Assembly (NCBI RefSeq): GCF_001282725.1
Contig: NZ_LN876585.1
Coordinates: 126,221 to 190,220, forward strand
Reading direction: 5' to 3'
DNA from: Inediibacterium massiliense
GTDB taxonomy: Bacteria > Bacillota > Clostridia > Peptostreptococcales > Thermotaleaceae
DNA: 64,000 nucleotides
Shown: positions 21,101-30,600 of the stretch, in pieces
How positions within the stretch are numbered: position 1 is the stretch's first letter
How the letters are laid out: every line of letters starts with the position of its first letter
Translations under genes and position numbers: made by a program
Notes under the pieces: model-generated
What the model saw: the letters and a program-made list of their open reading frames with translations, nothing else
The model's database searches: none
What the model was told of the DNA's origin: nothing

Positions 21101-24100
21101 TCAAGAAAAAGTAGCATCTCATTTAAGACTTTATAGAAAAGATTATGCAATCCATTATGCAAAAAATATAATGGAAATCATTGCAGCAGGAGAAAATCCT
21201 AGAAACTATGCGTTAAAGGATGAAAAAGGGAATGTTTTATCCAAAAATTATGTAATGGATTTAGAAAATTCTCAAAAGGAAAATGGAGAATTTATTGTTC
21301 ACCAAGGAGCAGATCTAGATCATCCAGTTACATTGTCGCTATCCATCATGGCACTAGATATGGCAGATGGAAAATATAATGTAGAAAAAGCTGTAAATAG
21401 ACTTGTAAATATGATCAAAGATGATAAGCATCAAAATGATGGCTTATATACAGATGTTGAAGTAAAAGCATTAGCTATTACTGCGTTATCTAAGCATAAA
21501 GATATAGCTGGAGTACAAGCTACTATTGAGGATTGTATTACTTATATTAAAGATAAACAAAATGAAGAGGGTGGATTTGACCATAGTGGATATAAAAATA
21601 ATCCATTCGCAATAGGAACTGTTGTTCAAGGACTTGTTGCAAACCAAATAGATCCTATGAAATGGGTCAAAAATGGAAATAATATGGTGAAAATCTTACT
21701 AGATCGTCAATTGGATAATGGTGGATTTGAATATAGTGAACAACTACCTTCTACACCAAATGAAGAAATATTTGATGATTTTAAATGCACAGAAACTGCA
21801 TTTGCCGCATTAGCAGATTTATATCAAAATAAATCTATGTATCATTCTAATGGAATCAAAAAAGATGAAAATGATGAAACAAGTAAAAAAATAAAAGAAG
21901 AAATAGAATTTTTAAATAAAGCTTATAAAGAAAAAGTAATACTAGACTATTTGTCTGCATTAGCAGGAAATCTATCAGGACTCGATAAACAATTGATTCA
22001 AAGTAAATTACCTGAAAATAAAAGGGCAAATATAGTTTGGACTATTTCAAAGCAAATTATGTGCTTAATTGGTGCAGATTTAGATCCAAGGGGTGCATTG
22101 ATTGAAAAGGATGAAGTTAGAAACTTTGTTTATGAATTGACAGCTGCACAAGTGAAAGAGGGAGCAAATAAGGGAGAATTTATCATCACAAATACGGATA
22201 AAAACTCTATTGAAGCTTTATGTTATGCCATCATTGCAATGGATATGGCGGATGGAAAATATGACAAAGAAGCAGCAGTAAAAAGACTTCTTCAAATGCT
22301 AAAGGATAAGAACTCTAAAACTTATAGAGAAATCACAACAGAAGCATTAGCTTTAACAGCTTTATCAAAGCATAACGATGTAGAGGGAGTAAAAGAAACT
22401 ATTCAAACTTTAATGGATTTCTTAAAATTCAAACAAAACGAAGATGGTGGCTTTGATACTCAATCAAGAACTTTAGGATTTAAAAATAGCACTATAGCAA
22501 CGGGTAGAGTTATTCAAGCTTTAATAGCAAATGGTATTGATCCTATTTCTGATAAAGAATGGATAAAAAATGATCAAACCATGTTAGATGCTTTATTAAA
22601 AAATAAAATAGTACAAGAAAATCCTGAAAGGTGTGGTTATGGAACAAGCAAAGAAAAAAAGGATTTAAATAATGATGCGACCCATCAAGCATTTGCAGCT
22701 TTAGTAGATCTTTATAACCATGAATCTATGTTTAAAAAATTAGCTACTCAATACAATGGACCAGAATTTACATCAAAGGAAAGAATTGATAAGCTTATTC
22801 GAGCAGTTCAATCCTATTATCAAACAGATTATTTCAAACAAACTCAAGGAAAATTAGATGCTTTAAAAACAGCAACATTAAAAAGAGCAGGAATAGATGT
22901 AAGTAAATGGAACATAGACATAAAATATACTACAAATTATGATGAAGATTTAAAAGATCTATCTAACATTATTACACAAGTAGCTATTTTATTAGATGTA
23001 CAAAAAGATCCAAAGGATTTTGAAGGAAGAAATCTAGTAAAAGAAATTGTAGACAAGCTTGAAAATAGTACAAATCTAAATGAATATATTAATGCTGTAA
23101 CTATTTTAGATAAATATAATGAAAAATATCCAGATCAAAAGGTAGCATACGATGTAGAAAAAACCATTAAAAAAATTCTTTCAAATCAACAAGAAGATGG
23201 AGGCTTTACGCTAATAGGAAATACATCCAATTCTAGAACTACAGGAGATGTGCTACTCGCATTAAGCAAGCATAAAGATATAGAAGCTGTAAAAGAAAGT
23301 ATCAATAAAGCAACAAATTATCTTAGATCTATTCAAAAAGAAGATGGAGGATTATATGAGACAGTATATATTACTGGATATCATGCAGATATAGTAAGAG
23401 GACTTGTAGCAGTAGGAGAAGATTTAAGAACAGAAAAATGGACAAAAGCAGGTAAAAATCCAGTGGATGCCTTATTTATATTATGGAAGGAAGATAATTC
23501 CTTTGATTATAAAAAAGGAGAAAGTAAAAGTGAGGCTACACAAAAAGCATTATATGCATTAATAGACTTAAAAGAAGCTGGATATGGAGATTATTATGCA
23601 AAAGATGTAAAAATATCAGGAGAAATAGAAGAACCTGCTACAAATGTGAATGTATATGTAAGAGTAGAGGGAAATGACCGTACCATTGTTCCAAAAACAC
23701 AAGTTGCAGTAGACAAATTAGATTTGAGTGATTATGGAATCACTAAGAAATTTGAAAATCCAAGAGCTATTCATGCTATCATAAAAGCATTAGAAAGCAA
23801 AGGCATAGATTGCAAAGATAGTGAAAAAGGATTGAATCATGGTGGCGGAAGCAATATAACTATGATTGATGGTTTAAAAGTAAAAAGCACAGGAGACAAA
23901 GATGGTTGGATGTATTATGTAGATCATCAATTCGCGCCAGTAGGAGTAAGTAATTTTGAAATCAAAGAAGGACAATCTATAGTAGTATTTTTTGTAGAAG
24001 ATTATAATAAAAATATATACGCATGGTTTGATAAAGAAGAAATGACTGTAAAAACAGGTAAAAATTTAGATATAGTGCTTACAGGAAATTACTATGATAT

Positions 24101-25595
24101 GGATACGGATAAAATAAAAACAGAACCAGTTCAATTAGCAAAGATTCTTGTAAACAATCAAGAATACAAGATAGGTGAAAAATCTGTATGTACTAATGAA
24201 GATGGAAAAGCAACATTGAAGTTTGATAAAGCAGGAACTTATTATGTATCTGCGGAGAGATTTGATCAAGAAACAAATAAGAGAGATTTAACAAGACCAT
24301 ATTGTAAGGTTGTTGTTGAAAAAGATGAAGTTGATCAACAAAAACCAGTAATTACAACAGATTTAGAAAACAAGGTAGTGAATAAAGAAAAATTAATATT
24401 TACAGTAAGTGCAACAGATGGAAAAATAGAAGTAAAAGTAAATGGAAAAGTAATAGAAGGCAAAGAGAAAAAATACACAGTAACATTAATAGAAGGAAAA
24501 AATACAATTATCATTACAACAGTGGATAAAACAGGAAATAAAGCAGAAGAAACTTACACCATTACTTATGAAAAAAATAAACCATCAAATGGAAATGTAT
24601 CTGGTGGTGGAGGTGGTGGAGGACCAGCACCAGCTCGAAGTGGAACAAAAGTAGAAAAAGATAAGGATGCAAAGGTAGAAAAATATAATGCAGTCATAGA
24701 AATACCAAAAGGTGCAATAGATGAAAATACTTATGTAAAAATAGAAAAACAAGATAATGTATCTAATTTAAAATTAAGTGAAAATGAAAAAATAATAGGT
24801 TCTGTATATGAAATTACAAAGGATAAAAGTAAAGATTTCAAAAAAGCTATTACTATTACATTACCATTTGAAAAATCAAAAATAGACAAAGATAAAGAAG
24901 AGCTTAGTCTATGCTTTTATGATGAAAGCAATAAAAAATGGGTAGAACTTGAAAATGTAAAAGTAGATTTTGAAAAAGGAAAAATAAGTGGACAAGTAAC
25001 ACATTTTACAAAATTTGCAGTCATTTCAATGAAAATTGAAAAAGAAGTAATCAAAGAACCAGTAAATCAAGAAATAAAAGTAGATTTAAAAGATACTAAA
25101 GGACACTGGGCAGAAGGATTTATTAAAGAATTAGTACAAAAACAAGCAATTAGTGGATACCCAGATCAAACCTTCAAACCAGATCAAAATATTACAAGAG
25201 CAGAATTTGCAGCAGTAGTAATCAAAGCATTTAAATTACAACATAAAGAAGGAAAAGTATTTACAGATACAAAAGATCACTGGGCAAAAGGTGTAATCTC
25301 TACTGCATCTGCACATGGCATTGTATCAGGATATGAAGATGGAAGTTTTAGACCAGATGAAAAAATAACAAGAGAACAAATGGCCGTAATGGTAGTCAAA
25401 GCTTCAAAATTAATAAAACAAGAAAATACACAAGTATTTGCAGATCATAAAGATATATCTAGCTGGGCAAAAGATGCTATAGATACAGTGATAAGCAAAG
25501 AAATCATCAAAGGATATCCAGATGGAACATTAAAACCACAAGGAAATGCCACAAGAGCAGAAGCAGTAACGGTGATTGTAAAAGCAATGAAGTAG
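15150..25595 (+). CDS. giant SLH-anchored protein with seven alpha/alpha-toroids and one DUF4430 domain
   Basis: The protein has 3481 residues. After a signal peptide come seven toroid domains at about 80-362, 547-830, 1110-1400, 1583-1850, 1943-2233, 2240-2530 and 2540-2813. Most carry YAKNIxxxIAxGEDPRNYxGKNYV-like and ALSKHKDIxGV-like segments and end with a KSMYH signature. About eight Big2 domains sit between toroids 1 to 5. A DUF4430 domain (about 2830-2952, GWMYYVDHQ) follows the last toroid, as in transcobalamin (toroid, then beta domain). Then come two Ig-like domains, a glycine-rich linker, a ZU5-like region and three SLH repeats (about 3310-3481; ITRAEFA, ITREQMA, ATRAEAV). This SLH set is unlike that of the neighbouring proteins. 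It is alone behind riboswitch 2. A multivalent corrinoid-binding surface fibre is the favoured interpretation. Confidence 0.88.
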   Translation: MRKSISILLVVAMLFSYMPGLDNLMYVYGEETVADSVYEKEKTTVENVYEKETDTENIDQKEVEEVIKKVEIQPLMEEKVEVDYQSVIDDGLEKLKDYYKDNSIDYIPAMAYHHSSNNLDQDMKIIEKKIRTYSLDEKNVYNNYKGIMEAIACGQDPRNFECDGKALNYVDTLIKMQKDSGEFDEEIVHHIYCMLALDMACGEYNVEKAVEILKSKFIVEGDQAYIKGKWSADLKQTVLAMIALSNHKDHAGVSDLLKGCINYIKSDQNDSGGFGKYSTDPETLGKVIQGLIAVGENPLAGDYVKKNGNMLHRLMEYQRDDGTYMKDKAFKGYDKNSTEAAFAALADLNKKKSMYHTLKIELGDTPSQIEIKADKTEIIKGKSTKLQAKVLDDKNRLVTGQQIKWISSDENIATVENGVVTAKEKGKVTITAELEGNSAVQKNIEIVVQDRNPSSIKIYLENKEVTDKVTIKKDEIIQLSAKIFDQDHEEMKEKKVTWSMAEGNTHASIDQEGKVTGLSKGNAVINAAYESIKASANIDVILMTDVVKDVLDEVQAIYKDKEKYTYLEALSLSYMGVDQKTIKEKLEIIDKPSYSTEEQDYAKNIIALISVGLDPRDYNGKNYVDELAKSQKDSGYFSIGNNSRRTENIVLPMIALDMADAKYNVNQCINILKTSAKSSKDTKYLETAGSYSEIEITSLAMIAMSKHKDVAGDLFNQCRGYLKEKQNDNAEFEAKSGSGYNTSYEGNCKATASVIQALIASGENPLKGDWVKNNKTIFDALISFKKENKFKETQSTYGTKDEATACAFAALIDLYKNKSMYHSMKIEIGTVPHKIEILGDQYFVKEGQTLKLRSKVTDIDGKLVPEQIIEWTSSDPTIAIIDEKGLVTGKDISQDQKIIIKAKIKDQSIEITKEIIVKARIPYEIKVDLPKNQKDNNLKEGKELVLFKKVLEKDGEGLNEDVIWSSSDENIAVVDEKGLVTAKEVQKDTKVTITVTSKSKNDVAGSIELNIIAIIPEKIEILFEDQEIDEKTIESGYKLKLDVKAYEKDKSLIENAEIEWTSSDQNVATIENGMITAKDIKEEKTIQITAKVKGFEAEKKLNLKVIPTQTNKQKSQRAIDDIKKYYEKNTKYGYLEAMALNRAGVTQDKIKNTLNVPKLTFTKGKWSDTEAGDYAKAIMSMIAAGIDPRDYEGKDCVKYLADSQVEQGYFDAKGYSYSNDKEADHIAYSMIALDMAGAEYNIDKALEALKDQFTVMKDQAYVKKGSAQAKLEKTSIALIAFSNHTDKEGIHDLVNKIKAYMKEQYNAWNDKTSSKDMANTLQAFIAIGEDPLSEDYIKIDQYKNKVTMLDMLLNLKTEDGFKNNKTSTYINEETTALAFAAITDVYKGKSMYKELKIKIGDPKKVEIQSENDQKELKVGKQLKLSAKALDKDGKFVPSQTFTWSISDPAIATIDANTGEVTAIGSGTVVITAMVKDFENIKNTFELKIVNVIPNKIEVSVDQDIKEIKAGKKIKINANVYDADNDFIENYPVEWTVTPNDVGSVDSYGIVTALKEGIIKITGTVKKADGKEIQGEVSLTIVQGKTNEEKINEAIHDVKEYFNKQDSYDFMTSLGLRFTDVNLSDISKKKNLTTSKSLGNYAKNVINIVSTNEDPKNYKGKNYIDLILNNTSKFYDDSNAGFIAKAIIALDMAGESYEEKEAITALIQKLTKDNDQYYIQSTYSSVEDTACALIALSNHRGKSGAQEAIEGMKKYLKEKQDENGFIEDTSNTAIVIQAIIAIGENPLSDEWTKIDAYGNKITLLDAILLCRDGGQFKLKPSASMSSKLVTSYALAALADLNKNKSMYHELKYVPAGKAKSIKINSENLNLMVGEEKYIEAQAFDEKNVVVKNAQINWESLTPTIVEVKDGKIKALQVGEGKVKVTLKENKDAFDEITVNVSENQDLSLQVKEAINKLVTFYDQHGSYDYMAALASKHIGEGFKVNQEKVASHLRLYRKDYAIHYAKNIMEIIAAGENPRNYALKDEKGNVLSKNYVMDLENSQKENGEFIVHQGADLDHPVTLSLSIMALDMADGKYNVEKAVNRLVNMIKDDKHQNDGLYTDVEVKALAITALSKHKDIAGVQATIEDCITYIKDKQNEEGGFDHSGYKNNPFAIGTVVQGLVANQIDPMKWVKNGNNMVKILLDRQLDNGGFEYSEQLPSTPNEEIFDDFKCTETAFAALADLYQNKSMYHSNGIKKDENDETSKKIKEEIEFLNKAYKEKVILDYLSALAGNLSGLDKQLIQSKLPENKRANIVWTISKQIMCLIGADLDPRGALIEKDEVRNFVYELTAAQVKEGANKGEFIITNTDKNSIEALCYAIIAMDMADGKYDKEAAVKRLLQMLKDKNSKTYREITTEALALTALSKHNDVEGVKETIQTLMDFLKFKQNEDGGFDTQSRTLGFKNSTIATGRVIQALIANGIDPISDKEWIKNDQTMLDALLKNKIVQENPERCGYGTSKEKKDLNNDATHQAFAALVDLYNHESMFKKLATQYNGPEFTSKERIDKLIRAVQSYYQTDYFKQTQGKLDALKTATLKRAGIDVSKWNIDIKYTTNYDEDLKDLSNIITQVAILLDVQKDPKDFEGRNLVKEIVDKLENSTNLNEYINAVTILDKYNEKYPDQKVAYDVEKTIKKILSNQQEDGGFTLIGNTSNSRTTGDVLLALSKHKDIEAVKESINKATNYLRSIQKEDGGLYETVYITGYHADIVRGLVAVGEDLRTEKWTKAGKNPVDALFILWKEDNSFDYKKGESKSEATQKALYALIDLKEAGYGDYYAKDVKISGEIEEPATNVNVYVRVEGNDRTIVPKTQVAVDKLDLSDYGITKKFENPRAIHAIIKALESKGIDCKDSEKGLNHGGGSNITMIDGLKVKSTGDKDGWMYYVDHQFAPVGVSNFEIKEGQSIVVFFVEDYNKNIYAWFDKEEMTVKTGKNLDIVLTGNYYDMDTDKIKTEPVQLAKILVNNQEYKIGEKSVCTNEDGKATLKFDKAGTYYVSAERFDQETNKRDLTRPYCKVVVEKDEVDQQKPVITTDLENKVVNKEKLIFTVSATDGKIEVKVNGKVIEGKEKKYTVTLIEGKNTIIITTVDKTGNKAEETYTITYEKNKPSNGNVSGGGGGGGPAPARSGTKVEKDKDAKVEKYNAVIEIPKGAIDENTYVKIEKQDNVSNLKLSENEKIIGSVYEITKDKSKDFKKAITITLPFEKSKIDKDKEELSLCFYDESNKKWVELENVKVDFEKGKISGQVTHFTKFAVISMKIEKEVIKEPVNQEIKVDLKDTKGHWAEGFIKELVQKQAISGYPDQTFKPDQNITRAEFAAVVIKAFKLQHKEGKVFTDTKDHWAKGVISTASAHGIVSGYEDGSFRPDEKITREQMAVMVVKASKLIKQENTQVFADHKDISSWAKDAIDTVISKEIIKGYPDGTLKPQGNATRAEAVTVIVKAMK

Positions 25596-25635
25596 AAGAC
25601 ATAGTAATAAAGTGAATAAAAAAGATAAATTTTTA

Positions 25636-25676
25636 AAAAGAGAATTCTTTTATACAAAAGGATTCTCTTTTTTTGT
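25636..25676 (+). terminator. intrinsic terminator after giant gene
   Basis: The stem AAGAGAATTCTTTT / AAAAGGATTCTCTT is followed by a T-run. It is not of the GCTAGC family. Confidence 0.85.
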
Positions 25677-25762
25677 CTATCATTACCACATTTAGGTTAA
25701 AGTTGAAATTATATATAGAATCAGTTAGAATATACCATGTATTCAAAGAAAAAAACGACTAA

Positions 25763-25792
25763 TTGCGACATTTCTTGTGATTTTTATAAAAT
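25763..25792 (+). promoter_or_regulatory. candidate promoter of lipoprotein operon
   Basis: TTGCGA (25763-25768) and TAAAAT (25787-25792) are separated by 18 bp; an overlapping TATAAA gives 16 bp. Composition resembles the riboswitch promoters, but no cobalamin riboswitch core lies between it and the gene at 25839. The gap 25596-25838 holds only this and the preceding terminator. Confidence 0.35.
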
Positions 25793-25838
25793 GATGTATT
25801 TTATAAAAAATATTTTTCGATAAATAAGGAGGGTAAAA

Positions 25839-26756
25839 ATGAAAAAATGGTGTTGGATGGTCTTGATCATTTTGTTGATTACTGGTTGTAGTAGCCAATC
25901 TGTTGACGAAGGAAGAATTCAAGTCATGGTTTCAAAGGATTTTGGAAAGAAAGTGATGCACGATCAAGATATAAAACTCAATCGAGATAAAAGTGTGATG
26001 GAGGTGATGAAAGAAAATTTTCAGGTAGAGACAGCCTATGGTGGTGGATTTATTAATGGAATTGATAGTTTGAAATCTGGTTTTACAGGAATGGAAAATA
26101 AAACGAAACTAGATTGGTTTTATTATGTAAATGGGATGATTTCAGAAGTGGGTGCAGATGACTATATATGCGAACCTGGAGATGTAATTCTATGGGATTA
26201 TCATGACTGGAGTCAAAAAAGTATTTCAAGTATTATTGGAGCATATCCACAAAATTTTATAAATGGATATAATGGACAAGTATTAAAAACAGAAATATCT
26301 TCTACAAAAGAATATGAAAAGGATTCTAAAAATTTATTGCAATTTTTACAAGGAAAAAAGGTAGAGATCTCTAGGGAAAATATAAACGAGGATCATCTAA
26401 AGAATGGCGAAATAAATTCTATTTTGATTGGTTTATGGGATGAGTTATCAAAGCTAGGTACTATCAAAGATTATTATGAAAATAAGGATAAAGTAGGTCT
26501 ATCTTTTGAGGTGGATTCAAATATAAAGTTATTAGATATGAATGGAAAAGTGGCCAAAGAATATAAAAAAGGCGCATGGATTGTTTCTATATCTAAGGAA
26601 TATGGAATGAGTGGAACCCTTTGGATGATTAGTGGAAATGATCAAACATCTATTCAAAGAGCAGTAAAAATATTATATGAAGAACCTGAAAAAATAAGAG
26701 GAAAATTTTCTGTATTTGTTACAGAAGATGAAATAATCAATATGCCTATAAAATAA
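25839..26756 (+). CDS. DUF4430 lipoprotein
   Basis: The protein has 305 residues and starts after AAGGAGGG. It has a lipoprotein signal with lipobox LITGC (Cys at about residue 17), so it should be anchored on the outer face of the membrane. A DUF4430 domain (about 25-128) contains KLDWFYYVNGMISEVGADDY and GDVILWDYHDW. An unassigned alpha/beta domain follows (about 130-305). It is the only membrane-anchored DUF4430 protein in the window. It is well placed to receive ligand from wall-bound proteins and pass it to a transporter such as the ECF system at 53792-56840; this relay is inferred. It leads a three-gene operon with a secreted toroid protein and an SLH protein. Confidence 0.85.
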   Translation: MKKWCWMVLIILLITGCSSQSVDEGRIQVMVSKDFGKKVMHDQDIKLNRDKSVMEVMKENFQVETAYGGGFINGIDSLKSGFTGMENKTKLDWFYYVNGMISEVGADDYICEPGDVILWDYHDWSQKSISSIIGAYPQNFINGYNGQVLKTEISSTKEYEKDSKNLLQFLQGKKVEISRENINEDHLKNGEINSILIGLWDELSKLGTIKDYYENKDKVGLSFEVDSNIKLLDMNGKVAKEYKKGAWIVSISKEYGMSGTLWMISGNDQTSIQRAVKILYEEPEKIRGKFSVFVTEDEIINMPIK

Positions 26757-26770
26757 AAGGAGGAATTTTC

Positions 26771-27586
26771 ATGAAAAAAATTATATCTTTTGTACTATTA
26801 TTTACTTTGCTTTTTAGTAGTTTTTCTTTTGCACTAGATATAAATAGTGCAGCTAAATATCTTAACAAACAAAAGATAGATGAATGGGGAATTTTAGCAC
26901 TATATAGTAGTGGAAAATCTGTAAAAGGAAAAGCATTAAAAAATATTTCTTCAAAGGTTACTACAGATTATGAAGCTTATATAATGGGAGCCCTACCTCT
27001 AGGAAGAAATGTATCTAAAGAGGCGCAAATCATTATGAAATCTCAAAGAAGTACTGGTAAATTTGCAGATTTTATAGATGGAACAGGAGAAGATTTAATG
27101 AACTCTCATATTTGGGGAATTATAGCTTTATATTGTGCAAAACAAGAAAATTATAACAAACAAAATGCATTACTTTGGTTAAAACAAAATCAAAATAAAG
27201 ATGGAGGATTTCCTGTTTATAAAGGAGATCCTGAGTCTGATATAGATTTAACTTCAATGGCCATTATTGCTTATCATATATTAGGGCTTAATGAAAATAG
27301 CAAAGAAGTAAAAAGTGCTCTTTCATTTATTCAAAAGAATATAGGGAAAAGAGAAAGTTGTGAATCTATCAGTTATTACATATTGGCAAAAACAAAATTA
27401 GGAATGAAGGTAGAAAAAAGTCTTTATGATCAATTAGGAGCTTATCAATTAAAAAATGGCGGATTTAAGCATTTCAAAAAGCAAACCAAAGAAAATTATA
27501 TGGCAAGCTGGCATGGACTTTTAGCTATGACAGATTATAAAAATAAAAAATCTATTTTTACAAGATTACATGAAAAAAATAAATAA
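26771..27586 (+). CDS. small secreted alpha/alpha-toroid protein
   Basis: The protein has 271 residues and starts after AAAGGAGG, 14 bases after the lipoprotein stop. A signal peptide (MKKIISF...FSFA, 1-21) is followed by a single toroid of the prenyltransferase/squalene-cyclase repeat type, with SHIWGIIALYCAKQ, LKQNQNKDGGFPVYKGD and LKNGGFKHF repeat segments. It is shorter and more divergent than the toroids in the large proteins. With the DUF4430 lipoprotein before it, it gives the two halves of a transcobalamin-like protein as separate chains. Cobalamin binding is inferred from this pairing; no terpene-cyclase acid motif is visible. Confidence 0.8.
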   Translation: MKKIISFVLLFTLLFSSFSFALDINSAAKYLNKQKIDEWGILALYSSGKSVKGKALKNISSKVTTDYEAYIMGALPLGRNVSKEAQIIMKSQRSTGKFADFIDGTGEDLMNSHIWGIIALYCAKQENYNKQNALLWLKQNQNKDGGFPVYKGDPESDIDLTSMAIIAYHILGLNENSKEVKSALSFIQKNIGKRESCESISYYILAKTKLGMKVEKSLYDQLGAYQLKNGGFKHFKKQTKENYMASWHGLLAMTDYKNKKSIFTRLHEKNK

Positions 27587-27601
27587 AGAGGGAGCTATTT
27601 T

Positions 27602-30600
27602 ATGAAAAAAAATTATAAAGTCAAACTATCATTTTTGATGATATTTTTAATGCTTTTTTCAATAGGAGCATATGCCTTAGAACCTTTGAATCATGAAAGC
27701 AATCATGAAATTGTTAAAGATACAGTATATGATAGTGTATATGGAGGAGAAGACCAAGATCGTACAATAAGAGTGAGAGTAGAAGGAAAAGATGAAACAT
27801 TATTTGATAAAGATGTAGTGATAGGAAATTGTAAAAATGCATTAGAAATCCTAAAAAAAGCAGTAGGAGAAGAAAATGTAAAAGGTGAGGAAGGTGCATA
27901 TGGATTTTTAATCCAAGGAATAAAAGGAGAAGAAGCTAATTGGAAAACTAATGGAGCTTTTTGGGGATTTTATACAGTAGTGGATGGAGAAACAAGTGAG
28001 TCTATGAGTGGGGTTTCTGATGTTTCTATAGAAGGATTAGATGAAGTTTTGTTTCATGTGAATCAAAATACAAACCTTCCTATTCTTAGCTATGAAAAAA
28101 ATAATAATGAAATTTATTTAATCATAAAAGAATCAGTCACTACTTATGATAAAAATGGAAATTCTACTACAAGTATAGTACCAGTAGAAAATGCCAAATT
28201 AGAAATAGAAGGAAAAATTTATGTCACCAATACAGATGGAAAAGTAAAGGTAGACTTAAAATCAGGAAGTTGTATCGTAAAAATATCAAAGGATGAAGAA
28301 AATGAGTATCCTAAATTAATCAAATGTACTAAAAAGATTCAGATAGGAACAAAGAGAATAGAAATTCTTTCTCATTGGAAAGAAGTAACCATAGGAAATG
28401 AGTTAAAACTAGATAAAAAAGTTTATGAAGAGGAAAATATTTTAGATGAAGCAGTAAAATGGTATAGCACCAATCCAGAAATCGCATCTGTAGATGAGAA
28501 TACAGGGATAGTAAAAGGGATTAAGGAAGGAAAAACAATCATTACTGCAAAACTTGCTAGCAATGAAAATATCTATACATCTATTGAGATTTCTGTAGAA
28601 TCACCTAAAACAAATGAGAGAAAAATAGAAGAAGTATTAAATACATTACGTGCTCGTTATGAGAAAAAAGAAAGTTTTACTCTTTCAGAAGGACTAGGAT
28701 ATAAATATAGTAATAAAAATATAGATAAAAATGCTTCAAAGGTAAAAGAAAAATATAAACTTATTCCTAATACTTCAGTTACAAGTTATGCTAAAAATAT
28801 TATAGGGTTAATAGAAACAGGACAAGATTCTAAAAATATGGTAACTGAATTATTAAATAAACAAACAACAGATAGCAAATTTATTGTGAATGGATGGGAT
28901 GATTATCCATCTACCCAAGCTTATTGTATTCTTGCCCTAGATTTAGCAAAGGCTAAATATGAAGTGGAAAAGACAGTAAAATCTCTTCTAAAATATCAAA
29001 ATACAGATGGAACCTTTGGGGAATATAAAGATATAGATACTTTAGCTATGTCTATGATGGGACTTTCTAACCATAGAGATATAGAAGGAGTTAATGAAGC
29101 TATACAAAAGGCTATCCATAAACTGCAATTAGAAAAGGAAAATATTATAAATAATGATAATGCAAATACATTAGCAACAGTGATTCAAGGACTTGTTTCG
29201 GTAGGAGAAAATCCTTTAGCAAGCCAATGGAAATTAGATCAAAAAACTATGCTCAATGCCATGTTAAAGTATCAAAATGAAGATCATTTTGGAAATGATT
29301 TAGCTACAGAGCAAGTATTTACAGCTTTATCCGACTTATATCAAAAACAATCAATGTATACAAAAAAATCTATTTCGATAGAAGGCTTTGGAGATTATTT
29401 TATTCCTACAAAAAATGATGGACCAGGATCTGGAGGAGGATCTATAGAAGAAGGAGATGAAGCTTCTATTTCTATCAAAGGATATAACAATGATCCTAAT
29501 ATCTCTAAAACACAAATAAAATTACAAAAAGGAGATACGGTTTTATCTGTAACAAAGAGGCTTTTAAAGGATAAAAATATAAGCTATGAATTAAATGATA
29601 CAGAAACTTATTTTAAGCGTATCGGAAAATATGGAGAATTTAGTCAAGGAGCAAAAAGTGGATGGGAATATACATTAAATGGAGAAAGGGTACAAAAAAG
29701 TGTAAATGATTGTAGTGTGAAAAATAAAGATGAAATAAAGTGGATTTATACTATAGACTATACAAAGGGTTCTTCAGCAAGTGAACCAAAAGATGAAATG
29801 ACCAAAGAAATAGATAAAATACAAGAGATCTTAAACAATAAAAATATAAATGAAGGAGATATTACAAAGACAGTAAAAAATGTAATAAATCAATTGAATA
29901 AAAAAGCAGAAGATATAAAGACAGAAGAGGATGCAAAAAAGTTAGTGTTTTATGGGAAAGAATTTTCTAATTCTATACAACATGCTATAGAACAAATAAA
30001 AAGTGAAGAAGCAGCAAAAGGTTTATTAAAAGACAATATAAAGATACTCAATATTTTAGCAAAATCTACAGAAAAACTATCCAAAAAAGAAAATCAAAAG
30101 GAAGTAAATGAAGTAGTATCAAAAAATATTCACAACATGATCCAATTAATCAATAAGGTAGAGGATAAAAAAGAAGTAGTAAGTTTAACGGGAAACATTA
30201 TAGATGAAAGTGGAAAAGTTTTAAAATCTATAGGAAAAGAAAATGGAGAAGAAGTAGAAAAAAGCACTATAAAAATGGCTCAAAATACAATTGATCAATG
30301 TAGTATGCTACAAGTTAAAAAAGTAGAATATGAAAGTGAAAAATCATTGGCTCAATTAGATGAAAATACAATCAAAAAAACAGCAAAAGATATAGTAAAT
30401 GCTACAAAAGACATAAAGGAAAAATTAAATAAAAATAGTATTGAATCTAAGAATATAGAAAATAAAATGATGATTCAAATACCAAATACAAATAAAAAAG
30501 AAGTAGAAGTTCGTTTGCCTTCCAATATGATGAAAATAGTAAAAGAAAATAAAATAGAGAAGGTAACTATTCAGACAGAAAATGCAGTATTTAACATGAC

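Noticed and set aside
15150-25595. Terpene cyclase or protein prenyltransferase activity for the toroid domains
   Set aside because: The proteins are exported, the acid DxDD motif and zinc site are not visible, and the context is cobalamin-controlled.
15150-25595. CRISPR-like or tandem DNA repeats behind the toroid repeats of the giant gene
   Set aside because: The repeats are diverged at DNA level and only visible as protein domains; no short regularly spaced identical repeats occur anywhere in the window.
25688-25800. A TTTAGGTT sequence before the lipoprotein operon, like the 5' edge of the cobalamin riboswitches
   Set aside because: None of the core elements (GCCACTG, GGGAAGG, B12 box) follows, so it is not a riboswitch and there is too little to call it a remnant.
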